From Gordionus sp. m RMFG-2023 (Eukaryota; Nematomorpha; Gordioida; Chordodea; Parachordodidae), in contig NC_088775.1 in assembly GCF_954871325.1 (NCBI RefSeq), positions 75,989,561-76,053,560 on the forward strand: 64,000 bases of DNA, in the 5' to 3' direction. Positions 34,728 to 46,821 of this stretch are shown here, in pieces. Both the position numbers and the translations under genes were made by a program. The number at the start of each line of letters is the position of its first letter. The first letter of the stretch is position 1. Below the pieces are notes generated by a model. The model ran no database searches. It saw nothing but the letters and a program-made list of their open reading frames with translations, and was not told where the DNA came from.

Positions 34728-35831
34728 CAGGAGCGTCACTAGCCTTTACAATCTCAGAGGGCTCAATTAAAAAAAATTTATATGAGAGTCCTTGCCCCCA
34801 TACCCCCTATTTTGCGGGCCTTCGGACGGGTTTTATATTAATATATTATACTTTTTTAACTTAAATTTGCGAACTCTGAAAAATTATTTTAAATTTCATC
34901 CTTTGTCATTAATTGCACAAACAAATAATAAAAGTAAAACAATACAAGACATTTCTAAATATAATATTTTTTAATACAAAATTTTATTAATTTATTACAA
35001 TATTAAATATTTTAGATTGCGAATATAAAAAAATTTTTGTCTAAAGAAATACAAATGATAAAAAAGGTTAACCTCAATTAATAATGGTTTTAAAGAAACA
35101 CACAGGGCGATATATTCTTAGCGAACAAAAGGTCATTAAACTAATAGTTGTACCATTTTAGACAATGTTTTATAGATGTAACTAATAAGGAAAAATTTGT
35201 AGGCCTAACTAAATCAATAATTCTTAAAGAAGATAATATAATGAACTAATACAAATCATAAGATTATAAGGATTAATGATAAATACAGCTAAGTCAACGT
35301 ATAGCAATTTATAGATAACTAACCTAATTTGCTAAATATCGACTAAAATTTATTAAAATGTAATAAGACCATTATTATTTAACATATATTATACCGGAAT
35401 TACGTGGTCGAGTTAGGCCTTCTATATATCACCCCCCCCCCCTCCCAAAGGATGGAACCGCCAAGTTGGAAAAGAAAAAAACAAGATCTGTTAGGAATCG
35501 AATCCAGAACCATCGGATTGATAAGCAACAATCTTGCTTACTAGGCCACATATGCTTTGTAATAATCACAATTTTTTAAATATATATTATGATAAATTTG
35601 GTAGTACCTATCCAAATGAAAAATAAACAAAATACAAATTTGATAGGTATTACCTTGAGGTAGTATCTATCATTAATCGACTATAAGGTGGTTAAACCAA
35701 TGTCATTGGGTTAGACATAGATGACATTATGATGCTAGATATGTAATCGAGAAAATTATTGTGTGATATTAAATTTTTAAAAGATTATTCCATTTTTAAT
35801 GAAATATCAACGACTATACAGTTGACCACAT
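34728..35831. mobile_element. Family A element, left portion only (copy 2)
   Basis: It begins CAGGAGCGTCACTAGCC with the GGGCCTTCGGACGGG block and follows copy 1 up to 35831. There it meets the family B end. A tRNA-bearing TIR element (35271-35678) is inserted in it. Confidence 0.65.
35271..35678. mobile_element. tRNA-bearing TIR element, copy 1 (diverged)
   Basis: The ends are GATTAATGATAAATAC and an inverse ending ATCATTAATC. The 9-base flanks GATTATAAG and GACTATAAG match at eight positions. It contains a tRNA-like block on the minus strand (about 35494-35556, TGGCCTAGTAAGC and GGATTCGATTCC). Confidence 0.7.
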
Positions 35832-36323
35832 AGGCATAGCCAGGATTTTTTCGGCCCTCTTTTGCCCGGGCTTCGGCCGGGTTACCTTAGTCTATATATA
35901 GTCATAAAATATTTTTACAAGATAGGAGGTTAATTTTTATAAAAAAAATAAGCCTGGAACAAATATGAAATATATTTTTATTAGTTTATATAAAATATAA
36001 TAAATTACTTGTATATACATTAATATAAAAGCATGGTAATAATTTATTCCAAACAAGTATAAAAAATTTATTTATAAAAAGTAAGTAGACATATAGTTGA
36101 TATTCCTCTACTATATAGAATTGATAACAAAATACTAGGTAAAATTCCACTTTTACAGAAATATTTGACAGTTAGAGGATATATTACAGTTAATATTTTA
36201 ACAAATTTTACTAATCAATTCTCTTGATAATAAATATAGCAACAATTTGCATTCAATTATTTAACGCCATCTATTTATCTTAAATAAAAAATAATATTAA
36301 AAATTAATCTTCAAATTATTTAG

Positions 36324-36727
36324 GTTAATGATGCTTACTACCAAGTGAATGTATGGAAATATTTTAAATACCAATCTAATTTGCTAAATACCGACCAAAA
36401 TTTATTAAAATGTAATAAAACCCTTATTATTTAATATATAATTAATACGGAATCACGTGGTCGAGTCCGGCCTTCTATATATCATCCCCCCAAGGATGGA
36501 ACCACCAAGTTAGAATAAGAAAAAAAACATGATCATTCCCGGGATTCGAACCCGGGAGCATAGGATAAGTAAGCCAAGCTCTTGCCTTCTAGGCCATAGA
36601 GGCTTTCCAAAAATTACGATTTTTCAAATATATATTATAAATATATTTGGTAGTGCCTATCCAAATGAAAAATGAACAAAATTCAAATTTGATAGATGGT
36701 ACCTTAAGGTACCAAGCATCATTAGCC
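36324..36727. mobile_element. tRNA-bearing TIR element, copy 2
   Basis: The ends are GGTTAATGATGCTTACTACC and a close inverse (GGTACCAAGCATCATTAGCC). The 9-bp duplication AATTATTTA (36315-36323 and 36728-36736) is perfect. It has no protein-coding capacity. It carries a tRNA-like block on the minus strand. The TIR/9-bp combination suggests a Mutator-type (MULE) MITE (inference). Confidence 0.85.
36537..36604 (-). pseudogene. tRNA-derived block inside the TIR element
   Basis: On the minus strand, an A-box-like TGGCCTAGAAGG is followed about 40 bases later by a B box GGGTTCGAATCCC. The T-arm pairs perfectly (CCGGG/CCCGG around TTCGAAT). The acceptor stem does not pair, so this is not a functional tRNA gene, but it could act as a pol III promoter. 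Confidence 0.7.
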
Positions 36728-37377
36728 AATTATTTATCCTACAATGTCTTTAGATATTTTCTGATGTCCTTATCAATATTTTATAGTTTTCTGTAAAATA
36801 TATAATTCGCTATATTGGTAAAAATTACTTGATGATAATTGATAAAATTAGATATACTGTAAATCTACCACGTATAATATTCCACTGTTTGTATTGTGCT
36901 TTAATTTTTTTATTTAATTTAAGATTTAATTTTATCAATAGTTTTATAATTATCTTTTATTTATTTAGATAAATAAATTAAAATTACTCACTTTATGAAA
37001 AAATTATATTTGATATATTATATTATTTAGTAATTTTATGGATCTATTATTAATATTTATAATACATTTCACTTTTGTCTTAAGACTTATCTTTGGCTTA
37101 TATTTCATTTCTTAAAAAACATTTTTGGTTCACTTTTTTTATATATAAATGCTTTTTTTCCAAAAATGTATAAATTATGATGAATATTTTATAAAAAAAT
37201 ATTAACCTTTACATTCTTTCTTTCAAATTATTGTTTAAGATATATGCATACATTTTTGGGGATTACGGAGTGGGGAGGGGAGGACGAAAGGGGATATTTT
37301 TTATTAGCTTAAAATGATATTCACAAAAAGTGATAAATTTCTGAAGGGGGAATTTCCCCCTCCCCCTTGGCTACGCC

Positions 37378-37605
37378 TAAGAGTATCTTGTGACTACTAG
37401 TGGCTGACAGAGTATCCTGTGACTACTAGTGGCTGACAGAGTATCCTGTGACCACTAGTGGCTGACAGAGTATCCTGTGACTACTAGTGGCTGTCAGAGT
37501 ATCTTGTGACTACTAGTGGCTGACAGAGTATCTTGTGACTACTAGTGGCTGACAGAGTATCCTATGACTAGTGGCTTATCCTCTGACCAGTGGCTTACAA
37601 AGTAA
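37378..37605. repeat. 29-bp minisatellite
   Basis: At least six near-identical units of 29 bases (start AGAGTATCCTGTGACTACTA) are followed by degenerate partial units. The array begins directly at the family B right end. Confidence 0.9.
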
Positions 37606-38031
37606 ATTACAACTATCGAAGATATTATACCCATAATCGCATATCGCTTTCTGGTCATTTAACTATAGATTAGTTTACTTTGAAATAAATTTCATATTTT
37701 TTTTTATTGATTGACTGATATATAAAAATAATGAAAACATTAGATAAAGAAATATTAATTTTAATTAAGAATAATTTTGAATAAGTATATTTGACCGAAA
37801 ATTAAATATCATTATTACTATCATTAAATTTAAATTTTTGACTCAAATAATTGTGTTTGAATAAAATCGCATTCATTACAAATAATTATTTTAAGTTTAC
37901 TTCTTTACCAAAAAATGCTTATAAATTTTTTTCAAAAAATAAATAATAAAATTTCACTTTATAAACAACTAATATAAATTATTATTATTGAATTGACTTA
38001 TCTGATTCTTCATTATTTAACAGTCTGCACA
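37606..38031. other. AT-rich spacer
   Basis: Nothing recognised. Confidence 0.4.
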
Positions 38032-38085
38032 ATGGTAGACAGAACCAAATATAAAAGACAATTTAATGGAAGGCAGGGCAAAAAG
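38032..38085 (+). CDS. Putative first (or internal) exon, basic N-terminus
   Basis: ATG in the context CACAATGG opens 18 codons reading MVDRTKYKRQFNGRQGKK, ending at a consensus donor AAAAAG|GTAAGT. TTTAACAG 12 bases upstream could also serve as an acceptor with an open frame. The basic, nucleolar-like character is only suggestive. No following exon was found before the LINE at 39010. Confidence 0.3.
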
Positions 38086-39009
38086 GTAAGTTTAATTTGG
38101 AAAATTTTATTATTAAACGATTTATTTTTAATAATTTTATTTCTGTTTTTAACTCAAAATTTTTGAGTTTATATATAGTTACAAAAAATATATAAGTCTC
38201 TTCTTTTAGTTAAACAAATAATTTTATGGTAACAAACTTAATATTTATTAAGAAAATTAAGTTAACAAAAAAATATATATTTTGAATAACCTTTTATATA
38301 ACACAAAAAATGTAAGCATCTTTAACATTTCCCTCTTTTTTAAATCTTCCCCATCGTATTTCGCTGCTTGATCGTAATCGCTCCAAATTTCCATTATTCG
38401 TCAATTGCTATCTTTGATCAAATTTTCAACATTTTGTCAATTTCAAAAAATTTCTTATATGTATATTTTATGTATTTTATAAAAAAATTTTATTTTATAT
38501 TTATTTATAAATAAAAATCTTTTTAGGTCTTAGATAATATTTTTTATCTTGATTTTGTTCTTTCTTTTTTCCTCCTCTAAAAACTTGTGTACTCGGGTGT
38601 AGAATTTTTGTCGTTATTATTATAATTTATTTCTTTCATATCTGTTGCAATATTTTATTTGGAATCATGTTCGTAAGGTATTGTGGAAATTTGAAGTGCT
38701 CAACATAAGCATAGTCAATTACCTACCGTGTAATTTACTGTGCAATTTTATGAAAAAACATTTATAAATGACTAGCCAAGGGACTTTCGGAACACTAAGT
38801 AATTTATTAAAATATTTGCTTTTTCGTTAAATTTACCTTTTCATATTCTGATTTAGGCCCATTTTAAGAATTATTCTTTATATGTTTAAAATTTTCTAAT
38901 TCGAACAAATCTATTTTTGGATTGGTTTATTTCTGACAAGGTGGGAAAAGCCACCAACCTTAATCCACCTACCCATTAAATTAAGGTCTTTAATTTCTAA
39001 TTTTTTAAC
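38086..39009. other. AT-rich stretch, possibly intronic
   Basis: No second exon or element recognised. Confidence 0.35.
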
Positions 39010-41430
39010 AACACTTATTATGGAAGTTAATTCAAATTTAAATTCCCTTAAAGCTTGGGAGAATCTTTTAACCTTTCCTTTTAAAGTCTTAATTAAACCT
39101 ACAGATAAAAATAAAAAAACTATTTTGCATTAATGTATAAAATATAATATAGACCATTTTTATGACTTAGAAATGGAAAATTACTTTCCCTGATTTTGAT
39201 AAATGCAAAATTATATTTAAAAAAAATAGACCAAGGGTATGTATGTGGAGATTAGCTTCATCTAATGATAAATTGGCTCCATTTGATGAACATACTTTTA
39301 CTTTATTAAAAGAATTGCACCCTCAGGTTTTTCCTGAAGATCTTCCCATCGCTATAAAATCTAATTTAATCGAAATAGGTAAGGAAGACGAAGAAGTAAT
39401 TAAAACAGTTTTATCTTTTAATAAAAACTCTGTAGGGGGAATTGACGGTTTTCGCCCCTCTTATTTCCAATTTTTAATTAACCCTAAAAATCCTTATCAA
39501 TATTCATTTGTAAATTCATTGGTAATACTTAGTGAAAATATATTGAACAATGATTCCTAATTTTTGACTAATTAGTTTTCGCCTGTTTTTCTACTACAAA
39601 TTCTTTTTGGCGCAAGATTAATTGCTTTTTCTAAGCCTGATGGTGGAGTTCGGCCAATTGCAATAGGGTCTTTTTTTAGGAGATTATTAGCTAAGATAAT
39701 CGTTGAGCGCATCAAACCTGAGGCTTCAAAAATGTTCCAAACATATCAATTAGGCTTTGGTACTAAAGGGGGGTGCGAAATAGCCGCTCACTCTCTTCGC
39801 ATATATATCGAAGATCCTCCTCCAGACGCCGTAGTCTGTAAGCTTGATTTTAAAAATGCTTTTAATTCTTTATCCAGTAAAGCATTTTTTATGAAAAATT
39901 CCCAGTTTAAGCAAGATTTGGGCCCTCTGATCTTTAGTTTAGGTATACATAACCTAATTCATTGTCTAAAATCCTCTTTTAATTTAGATTTAAACATATG
40001 GTATCTAGATGATGGTACCATTTGCGGACCTTCTAAAAATATTTTTGCAGCGATAGAATATGAGAAGAATTCTCTAAACATAGGCCTTACTCTAAATAAA
40101 GCTAAATCGGAAATATGCATTTTAAATTCAAATACTCTCAAAGTCCAAGGGTTTAAAATCATTAAAAAAAGTGAAATTAATCTTCTAGGTTCACCTTTAA
40201 GCAGTTTTTCTAACTGTGAGGTATTCGTGGAAAAATTTTTTCGAAGGCTTATTAGGACTTGAAACTATTTTATACGAAATTCCTTCACACCAGAACTTTT
40301 TTCTTTTAAAAAAATATTTATTTATACCAAAGATTTTACATATTTTTAGATCTTCTTCCTTTTTTTTAAATAATGAAATTATTAATCGTGTTTATGAATT
40401 TTTTAGAAGTTTATTAGAAAATATTTTAAATATTAAATTGGAAGATTTTAATTGGGGTTTCTCACAATTACCCTCGAAAATGGGTGGTTTAGATTTATAT
40501 TCTTTAAATCTTATATCTCTTTCCTCATTTTTGGCATCGCGTTTGATGAATAACGCCATGATATCTTCTTTTATCTCTCCTAAAGACAACCTTTTAAACT
40601 CAGCCTTGACAACCTGGGTATCTTTAGCTCCAACTGAAGCTGTCTTACCCACAATATTAACACACCAATCTATTTTCGAATCTTTAATTAAAAATTTATT
40701 TTAAATAATCTCATCAAACCCCCCTTTTGGAGTATATTCAACTATTACAGAATGCTGACTGTACTAGTGGTTATGAGTGGTTGGAAGCATTACCAAGTCG
40801 TAACCTAAGTAACCTCTTATCAGATGAACAATTAAGAGTTGCCATAGGCCATCGACTTGGATGTAACATTGTTCAACCACATACATGCATCAAATGTAAA
40901 ATATTAGTTGACTCCAAAGGGAGACATGGTCTAAATTGTATATATAGTCAAGGCAGGCATGCAGCAATTAACTTAGCTATTAGCCGTTCTCTTACCAGGG
41001 CCCGAATACCAAGCATCCTGGAGCCTACAAATTTATCATTAGATGATGGCTTAAGACCAGATGGCTTAACTTCGGTGCCTTGGTCTTTAGGGAAATCCTT
41101 AATTTGGGACTTCACATGCGTATCTTCTTTCCCAAAAAATTTAAATTCTAATCCGGTTGATATAGCCGAGAAAAAAAAACAATGAAATATTCCAAATTCA
41201 CAAATTATATTTTTACACCGATCGTTATCTCTTCCCTTGGACATATGCCAAGCGGAACTTTAAAGTTCTTAAAAAATATAGGGGATATAACAAGAGCCCT
41301 TACATCAGAACCAAAAGAATTCTATTTTTTAAAACAAAACCTTCAAATCACTATTTTAAAATATAATTATTCATGTTTTTTGGGAACTTGTAGTCCCAAT
41401 TCGGTTTTTATATAACATTGTTTTATTTTA
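39010..41430 (+). mobile_element. LINE with restriction-enzyme-like endonuclease, degenerate
   Basis: The N-terminal part has AWENLLTFPFKVL (39050) and RLASSNDKLAPFDEHT (39249). The RT has DGGVRPIAIG (39639), motif A CKLDFKNAFNSL (39838) and motif C WYLDDGT (39997). About 50 residues between motifs A and C, including most of motif B, are missing (QFKQDLGPLIFSL remains). The C-terminal half has Cys/His residues CIKCKI...HGLNC...GRHAAIN (40888-40970), then RPDGLTSVPW and WDFTC (41055-41118), a PD-(D/E)xK-type core as in R2-group LINEs. The end (LKQNLQITILKYN, LGT) is near 41390. Frame changes near 39560, 40240 and 41182 and a stop at 40704 inactivate it. The exact clade is uncertain. Confidence 0.8.
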
Positions 41431-41835
41431 TTTTATATTTGATATGTTAAAAATATTAGAAATTTTAATATATAAGAATAAGAATTATTTCTGATTAAAA
41501 AAAGGAAGCCCAGTGTTTAAAATCATTATATGGAGAACGGTCAGTTTTTTTCTTGAAGGTTAAGGTTAAAAAGATTGCTAGATATGTAATTTTTAAAAAA
41601 GAAGTTTAATAAAATTTGATTGTTGTTTAATAAATACTTATGGTAATGCAAGCCATTTATCTTTCATTTAATATCAGTCCATCGTCCAGTCCTAATCAGT
41701 TTATAATTTACTTTTTAAAAAATAAGATAAAATTGTTATAAGATAACAAATTATGTTATTTGTAAATATAAATACTATAAATAAATTTATAATATATTTA
41801 AACAATTGATATTGTAAACAATGTTATAAAATATT
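41431..41835. other. Spacer between LINE and OSTM1 3' end
   Basis: AT-rich, no gene recognised. It would contain the OSTM1 3' UTR and polyadenylation region on the minus strand. Confidence 0.4.
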
Positions 41836-44800
41836 TCAATTATATATGATGATATTCTCTTTATCCCATTCTGTTTGGATATCTTCAACTTCGGGAACAG
41901 ATGATGAAGTAAAATAATCACTAAATCTTCTTGCTATAAGATATTGAGTAAAAAAATTATTATAAAATTTGTGCAAAAGAATGGCCTATTAGTTAATGCA
42001 AATAGCAATATGTTCAAAATATTATTAATGTCAAACAATATAACCAAAATTGACAAAATTATTTATAATGTTAAAATGAGATCTGTGATAATGAAAAGGT
42101 TAGTATTTATTTATATCGTACGAATAACAAAGATCTTTTCCTTCCTAGAGGTATGGATAAAGGCCCCAACATAGAAAAATATAGGCAACGCCAAGATGAA
42201 AGCTTGAATTGTTATCAATGGAATGTTCACTATCGCGAAATTACTGCAACCATACTTATTTTTCCACTTTTCATAGGTTTTATTCATCTAACCAAATAAT
42301 ATTAAGAAAATTTTTAAAAATATCTATGAATGTGAGTGTGCACATGTGAAAGAAATCAAAAGTTTCCCTAGGGTTTAAATTTTAAACTAGAATTAAATAT
42401 TACATGACTCGTTTAGTATGCCTATATGATCAGAGTTTAGAGTCTGGACGAAAAATGGTTCGGGTTCTAAATACTTGCTAAAAGATAGTAGTTCTGTTTC
42501 CAGTACAGTTCCGAAAGTTCCAGATTTGGCTTTAAACTCTATGATAAAACTTGAGTTAACCCAATTGTATTATCTATAACCTATTTCTTCCTTACCCTTC
42601 TTTCCTCTAATTATATTTCATTTAAGGTAGTTAAATTCCCCAGTTAAACTCTCCAAAAAAAAATCAGTTCCATTAATACTTTATTTTTTAAAAACATGTG
42701 AATTTATCCAAAGATCAAAAAACTAAAGGAACAAAATCAATTCCACTTGAAGAGCTGAATTCGTTCCTTCCTTTAATAAATCCTATTAATTTATGAATCG
42801 GTAAATATTTTAAAATACTATAACATTTATAATTTATATACACTAACCAAATCCATTATGTCGATGCAAACATCTTTAGGCACTGCAGTATTCTTCGAAT
42901 TATCATCTCCACGAGTAATGTAAAATGTATTGAGCAAGGAATATGATTCACGACAATAATTACATATAGAAAAGTTAGTTTCATTAATCTAATCATTATT
43001 TTTAAGTGAAATGAAAATTTAAAAAAATTATATTAATATTTTCTAATATAAAAATTGACCTAATAAGATATACAAAGTTATAATGTAAGTAAATAATAAA
43101 ATATTATATTCAAAAAAATTCAGAAAGCAAAACACCTGGAGCTTTTAGGTTCAAAATTTATAACATAAATATTAAAAAGTTATGTTTTCATAAGAATAAA
43201 TTTCAAACTTAGGAGTTAATTTTATTGAACAAAATTGTTATTGTTTTTTTCATGGTTCATCTATATATACATTTGAAAAACAACAACATTGATACAAAAT
43301 GATACTTAAAGGCAAATAACATAACAATATTAATTTATCAAATTAATCATTAAACATATTATTAACAACAAACAATGAAATAAATAATAATATTATCCAC
43401 AAGGCTTACTAAGTATTTACAATAATTATTCAGTAGCGCGCTAACTTTTTTGGTAGCTATAGCTAATAGCGGCTACTTTTTTTATAATTATTTTATTTTT
43501 TAGCGCGCTACTTTTTTTGAATTTTAAAAATGAAGGTAAGTGTAAACATGAAAATTTAAATATAATATCATAATTAATTATAATTTTTATGATTTATTAT
43601 TTAATTTTGAAATTAAAATATAATTTCAATTTGTAATTTATATTTTCATTTGTGTTAATAATTTAAAATGTCATCGCCTATGGATATCCAAATCGTTGAA
43701 AGTGATTAAGACAATGATATTAATGAAATGGAAGATACCAGGGAAGAAAATGTTCAAAAAGCTATAATACAAATTTCCCATTTCCTAGATTTGAAAATTT
43801 TTTAAAATAAATATATAACCAAAACTGGTTTCAAATTTATTTGTTTAAAATTTAAAAAAAAATATTTCCTCAAATCAATCCAGTAGCTATAACCTCAAGA
43901 AACACCTAAAGGTAAATTGTCATTTTTACATTCTAATAATATTTATTTTATAAAACTGAGCAGGTAATAAATTGAGTATTATAGAATGACAAACTATATG
44001 AGTTTTAAGGAAATGGAGAAACATCTAAATAATTTTGGTATAGGCGACTCTACATCCAAAAAGACTAATTCAATTCAAACCAAATTAATTAATAATGCAA
44101 ATGACAATATTTCTCAGAAATTGGCTGATAAAGTTATTGTTGATTTTATAATTTATACAGTTCAGCCAATGTCCTTAGTTGATAATCCATCATTTACCAT
44201 GATAATTAAAACTCTATCCCCTGGTACAACACTTTTATTCCACCAGACACTAATGAATAAAATAGGAGATAACTTTAAAATGATGAAAGATGCTCTAATA
44301 GTAGAGTTATCGAGATATCAAATATATGTACCACGGGAGATAGTTGAACACATAACAGAAGGTAAAAACTTATTTATATTTATAAATTGATCTGTAAATA
44401 TTTTTGAGTTTATTTGGGAATCACAGGCCATTGGCTAGACCCTAGAACTTTAAAAAGAAGATCTGTGGCATTAACCATCAAAATGATAATAGGATGCCAG
44501 ACATACGATGTACTTGCAAATAAAATTATTGATAATCTATCTTATATTAAAAATATGTATATAAGATTAAATACGATTTTACCCTCAAGTGCTAGTGTCG
44601 AGATATTATTTAATAAGGCAAAACTTATACTTTCTGATCGTTGCTCTAGATTTGGGGATGATAATATTGAAATGATTTTATTATTAAAATGCAACAAATT
44701 ACCATAAATATTTATTTTTATTACATAAATTTTTTTAAATCAAAACTAACTATATTTTAATATTTATAAATGTTGAATTTATAACATCCTGCAAAAAATA

Positions 44801-45898
44801 AAAAATTTGTTTGTAAATTTTTTTTATAAAAGGTAGCTAAAGCTACTTTTATTGATAAATAGCGATAGCGCGCCCCTTTTTTTAACATATAGAGATAGCG
44901 CACTACTTTTAAAAGTAGTGTTTAACAACTCTGTAATTATGGCATATTGAGAATAAATACTGGCAGTTCAAAAATTTATGAATTTGGTATGAAATTACCA
45001 ACACATAATTCTATATTAATTGTATAAAATTCTCACATTTTTAATAAAAAATTTGCAGCAATCTATTATTTACAGGGATTTGTATTTTACTATATTTCAT
45101 TTGTTATTGTTGAAATATACATTTGAAAACATAAATTAAATAGTAAAAAAATTAGGCAATTTAATAACAAATATTTTAAGAAAATTTTATTTAATTATAA
45201 TGGGAAGTGTATAAGATAAAAAATTTTTTAAATAGCATTATATACTTTATTTATAGCTGTGTAATCTACTTCACAATCAAGAAAATTTTGATAATATTGA
45301 TAAAAATTCTGAGTAAAATTTGTTATTGCATAATTTATTGATATTCCTGTTTGGTTATCATTATAAAATACAAAACAATCTATAATTATATAGTTTAAAC
45401 AAATGATATTTAAATTAATAAAAACCAGAGCAATATGCTGATGTCCAAAGGTCATTTATAAAGGTATAACTTTTCAATAATGGTTGAACTACATCATTTT
45501 CTAAAATTTCCTGAGGGCAATTATATAAAAATGTATTATTTGTATTTAATCGTGTCAAATTTATATGTTTATCACTCTAAAATAAAATAAAAATAGATTT
45601 AGTAAAAAAATATTACATTCAATAATTTTTCATATGACTCATTATACAATATATAGGTATCTATACACTTTTGGCAATAATGTATAGGTTGAGAATATTT
45701 TATGATGCAATTATAGATGGATAATAAGGATATTTTGTAATTAACCATTAAGGCATGGCAATTCTCCGAATATTGTATATTGTTATAGTAAAAATCAGGG
45801 TTTACATACTCTATTTCTATATTATTAAAATATTTTGAGAGAGATCTTTCCATAATTGAAAATTTTATATTATATAACAAGATAAAAATAAATTTCAT
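41836..45898 (-). CDS. OSTM1: OSTM1 homologue (osteopetrosis-associated transmembrane protein 1)
   Basis: There are six exons: 45617-45898, 45426-45576, 45270-45379, 42848-42988, 42122-42287 and 41836-41933. All introns are GT-AG and in phase: 40, 46, 2281, 559-560 and 188 bases. The product is about 315 residues, against 334 in human. A short hydrophobic N-terminus starts the protein. A Cys-rich luminal domain then carries CHALMVNY and PIHYCQKC in exon 1, WTSAYCSDCF across exons 2/3, and CNYCRESYSLL and CIDIMDL in exon 4. Exon 5 has MNKTYEKWKNKYGC, a membrane helix (residues ~252-272, ALPIFFYVGAF) and a cytosolic tail with IPRRFSDYF, aligning with LPKRL of vertebrate OSTM1. Family members are the beta subunit of the lysosomal chloride/proton exchanger ClC-7. 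A hAT sits in intron 3. Confidence 0.9.
43431..44933 (+). mobile_element. hAT transposon with GCGCGCTA words, in OSTM1 intron 3
   Basis: It begins CAGTAGCGCGCTAAC and ends with the complement of CAGAGTTGTTAAACACTAC. The flanks TAATTATT and TAATTATG match at seven of eight bases. Words TAGCGCGCTAC cluster at both ends. On the plus strand are a degenerate BED finger (SSSYNLKKHLK near 43890) and the N-terminal catalytic flank (VDFIIYTVQPMSLVDNPSF, LSPGTTLLFHQTL in 43986-44390). The dimerisation domain is at 44414-44707 (NTILPSSASVEILFNKAKL). Most of the RNase-H core is absent, so it is dead. It is antisense to OSTM1. Confidence 0.85.
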
Positions 45899-46490
45899 TT
45901 AAAATTTTTATATTATTAATAAAATAGACATATTTCATGTCACTCAAAGATTCGCCAATTCATATCATTTTTGACAGGCCATAGGACGTGATAAATATTA
46001 TATAATATGAAATATTATGTAAATTTATAGATTATAATATTTTAATAACAATGCTAATATCTTATATTTTAAAGGTATTTTATATTTACAATAAAAACGA
46101 ACAAAAGATAGTTTATATATATATCTTTTTTTGATAAATCGGCGTAGCCATGATTTATCCATAGTATGGAGGGAGGAGGGGGGATTTAAAATATTCCAAA
46201 CTTTTATTTTGTATCTCTTAGAAAAATTTTGAGTATAATATTAAGTAACTTTATATCATTTCAGTTAAAGTTGGCTGAACAATTGGAAATACCATTCTAA
46301 TATCTATGCTATATAGATCCTGACAATACTTAGTAATTCCTCAATCTTCAACCAAAATAAGAAGCCAGTTATTATGAAAATAAAATAGTCACGTGAAGTG
46401 GGCCAAGCTTATGGAAGCACTGTAACAGAAACTTAGTCAATTATTAAGTATTGCTTAATTATATTATTGTTTTAGTCAGTTGATAGAAGG
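45899..46490. promoter_or_regulatory. Region upstream of OSTM1
   Basis: It lies 5' of the OSTM1 ATG on the minus strand and should hold its promoter. I see no specific core element. A family B-like end (GGCGTAGCCATGATTT with a G-rich run) lies at 46140-46185. Confidence 0.3.
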
Positions 46491-46680
46491 TAGTAATGTT
46501 AAAAATTCCGATTCGGTTCGATTTTTAAAAATGGCACGTCAGCCAAAATAATATTATGTAAGCTTCGAGATTTGACAAATGGAGGTCCGCACCTTTCCCA
46601 TCTGTGAGAGAACTCCCCATGCTTACATAATATTATTTCGGCTAAAATCCTTATCGGGCCGTTTTTTAAAAATAATAGTA
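46491..46680. repeat. Copy of the TAGTGTTGTTAAA MITE
   Basis: It begins TAGTAATGTTAAAAATTCCG, carries AGCCAAAATAATATTATG and its inverse, and ends near GGGCCGTTTTTTAAAAA. No duplication was identified. Confidence 0.5.
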
Positions 46681-46821
46681 GTTTAAAGTGGGAAGATATA
46701 ATTGGTAAAATAAGGAAAAAATTCCAAAAGTGACATCATAACCTGCTACAGTGAAAGGGAGGATATTTTTTTACCAGATGTTGAAAACAAATAAAATGAT
46801 TTTATAATATTTTTCTTTTTT

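Larger units (their letters stand above)
35832..37376. mobile_element. Family B element, mosaic copy
   Basis: The inverted ends are AGGCATAGCCAGG and the complement of AGGCGTAGCCAAGG. The interior at about 36040-36290 is family A core sequence in reverse orientation, so the copy is a mosaic. It carries the tRNA-bearing element at 36324-36727. No protein. Confidence 0.55.

Noticed and set aside
36537-36604. Functional tRNA gene
   Set aside because: Internal boxes and the T-arm are good, but the acceptor stem does not pair and the block is embedded in a repeated TIR element.
37378-37605. Possible CRISPR-like array
   Set aside because: Units are directly tandem without spacers, in a eukaryotic context. 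It is a minisatellite.
41944-42174. Plus-strand 76-codon frame
   Set aside because: It overlaps OSTM1 exon 5 and the last intron on the other strand and has no motif.
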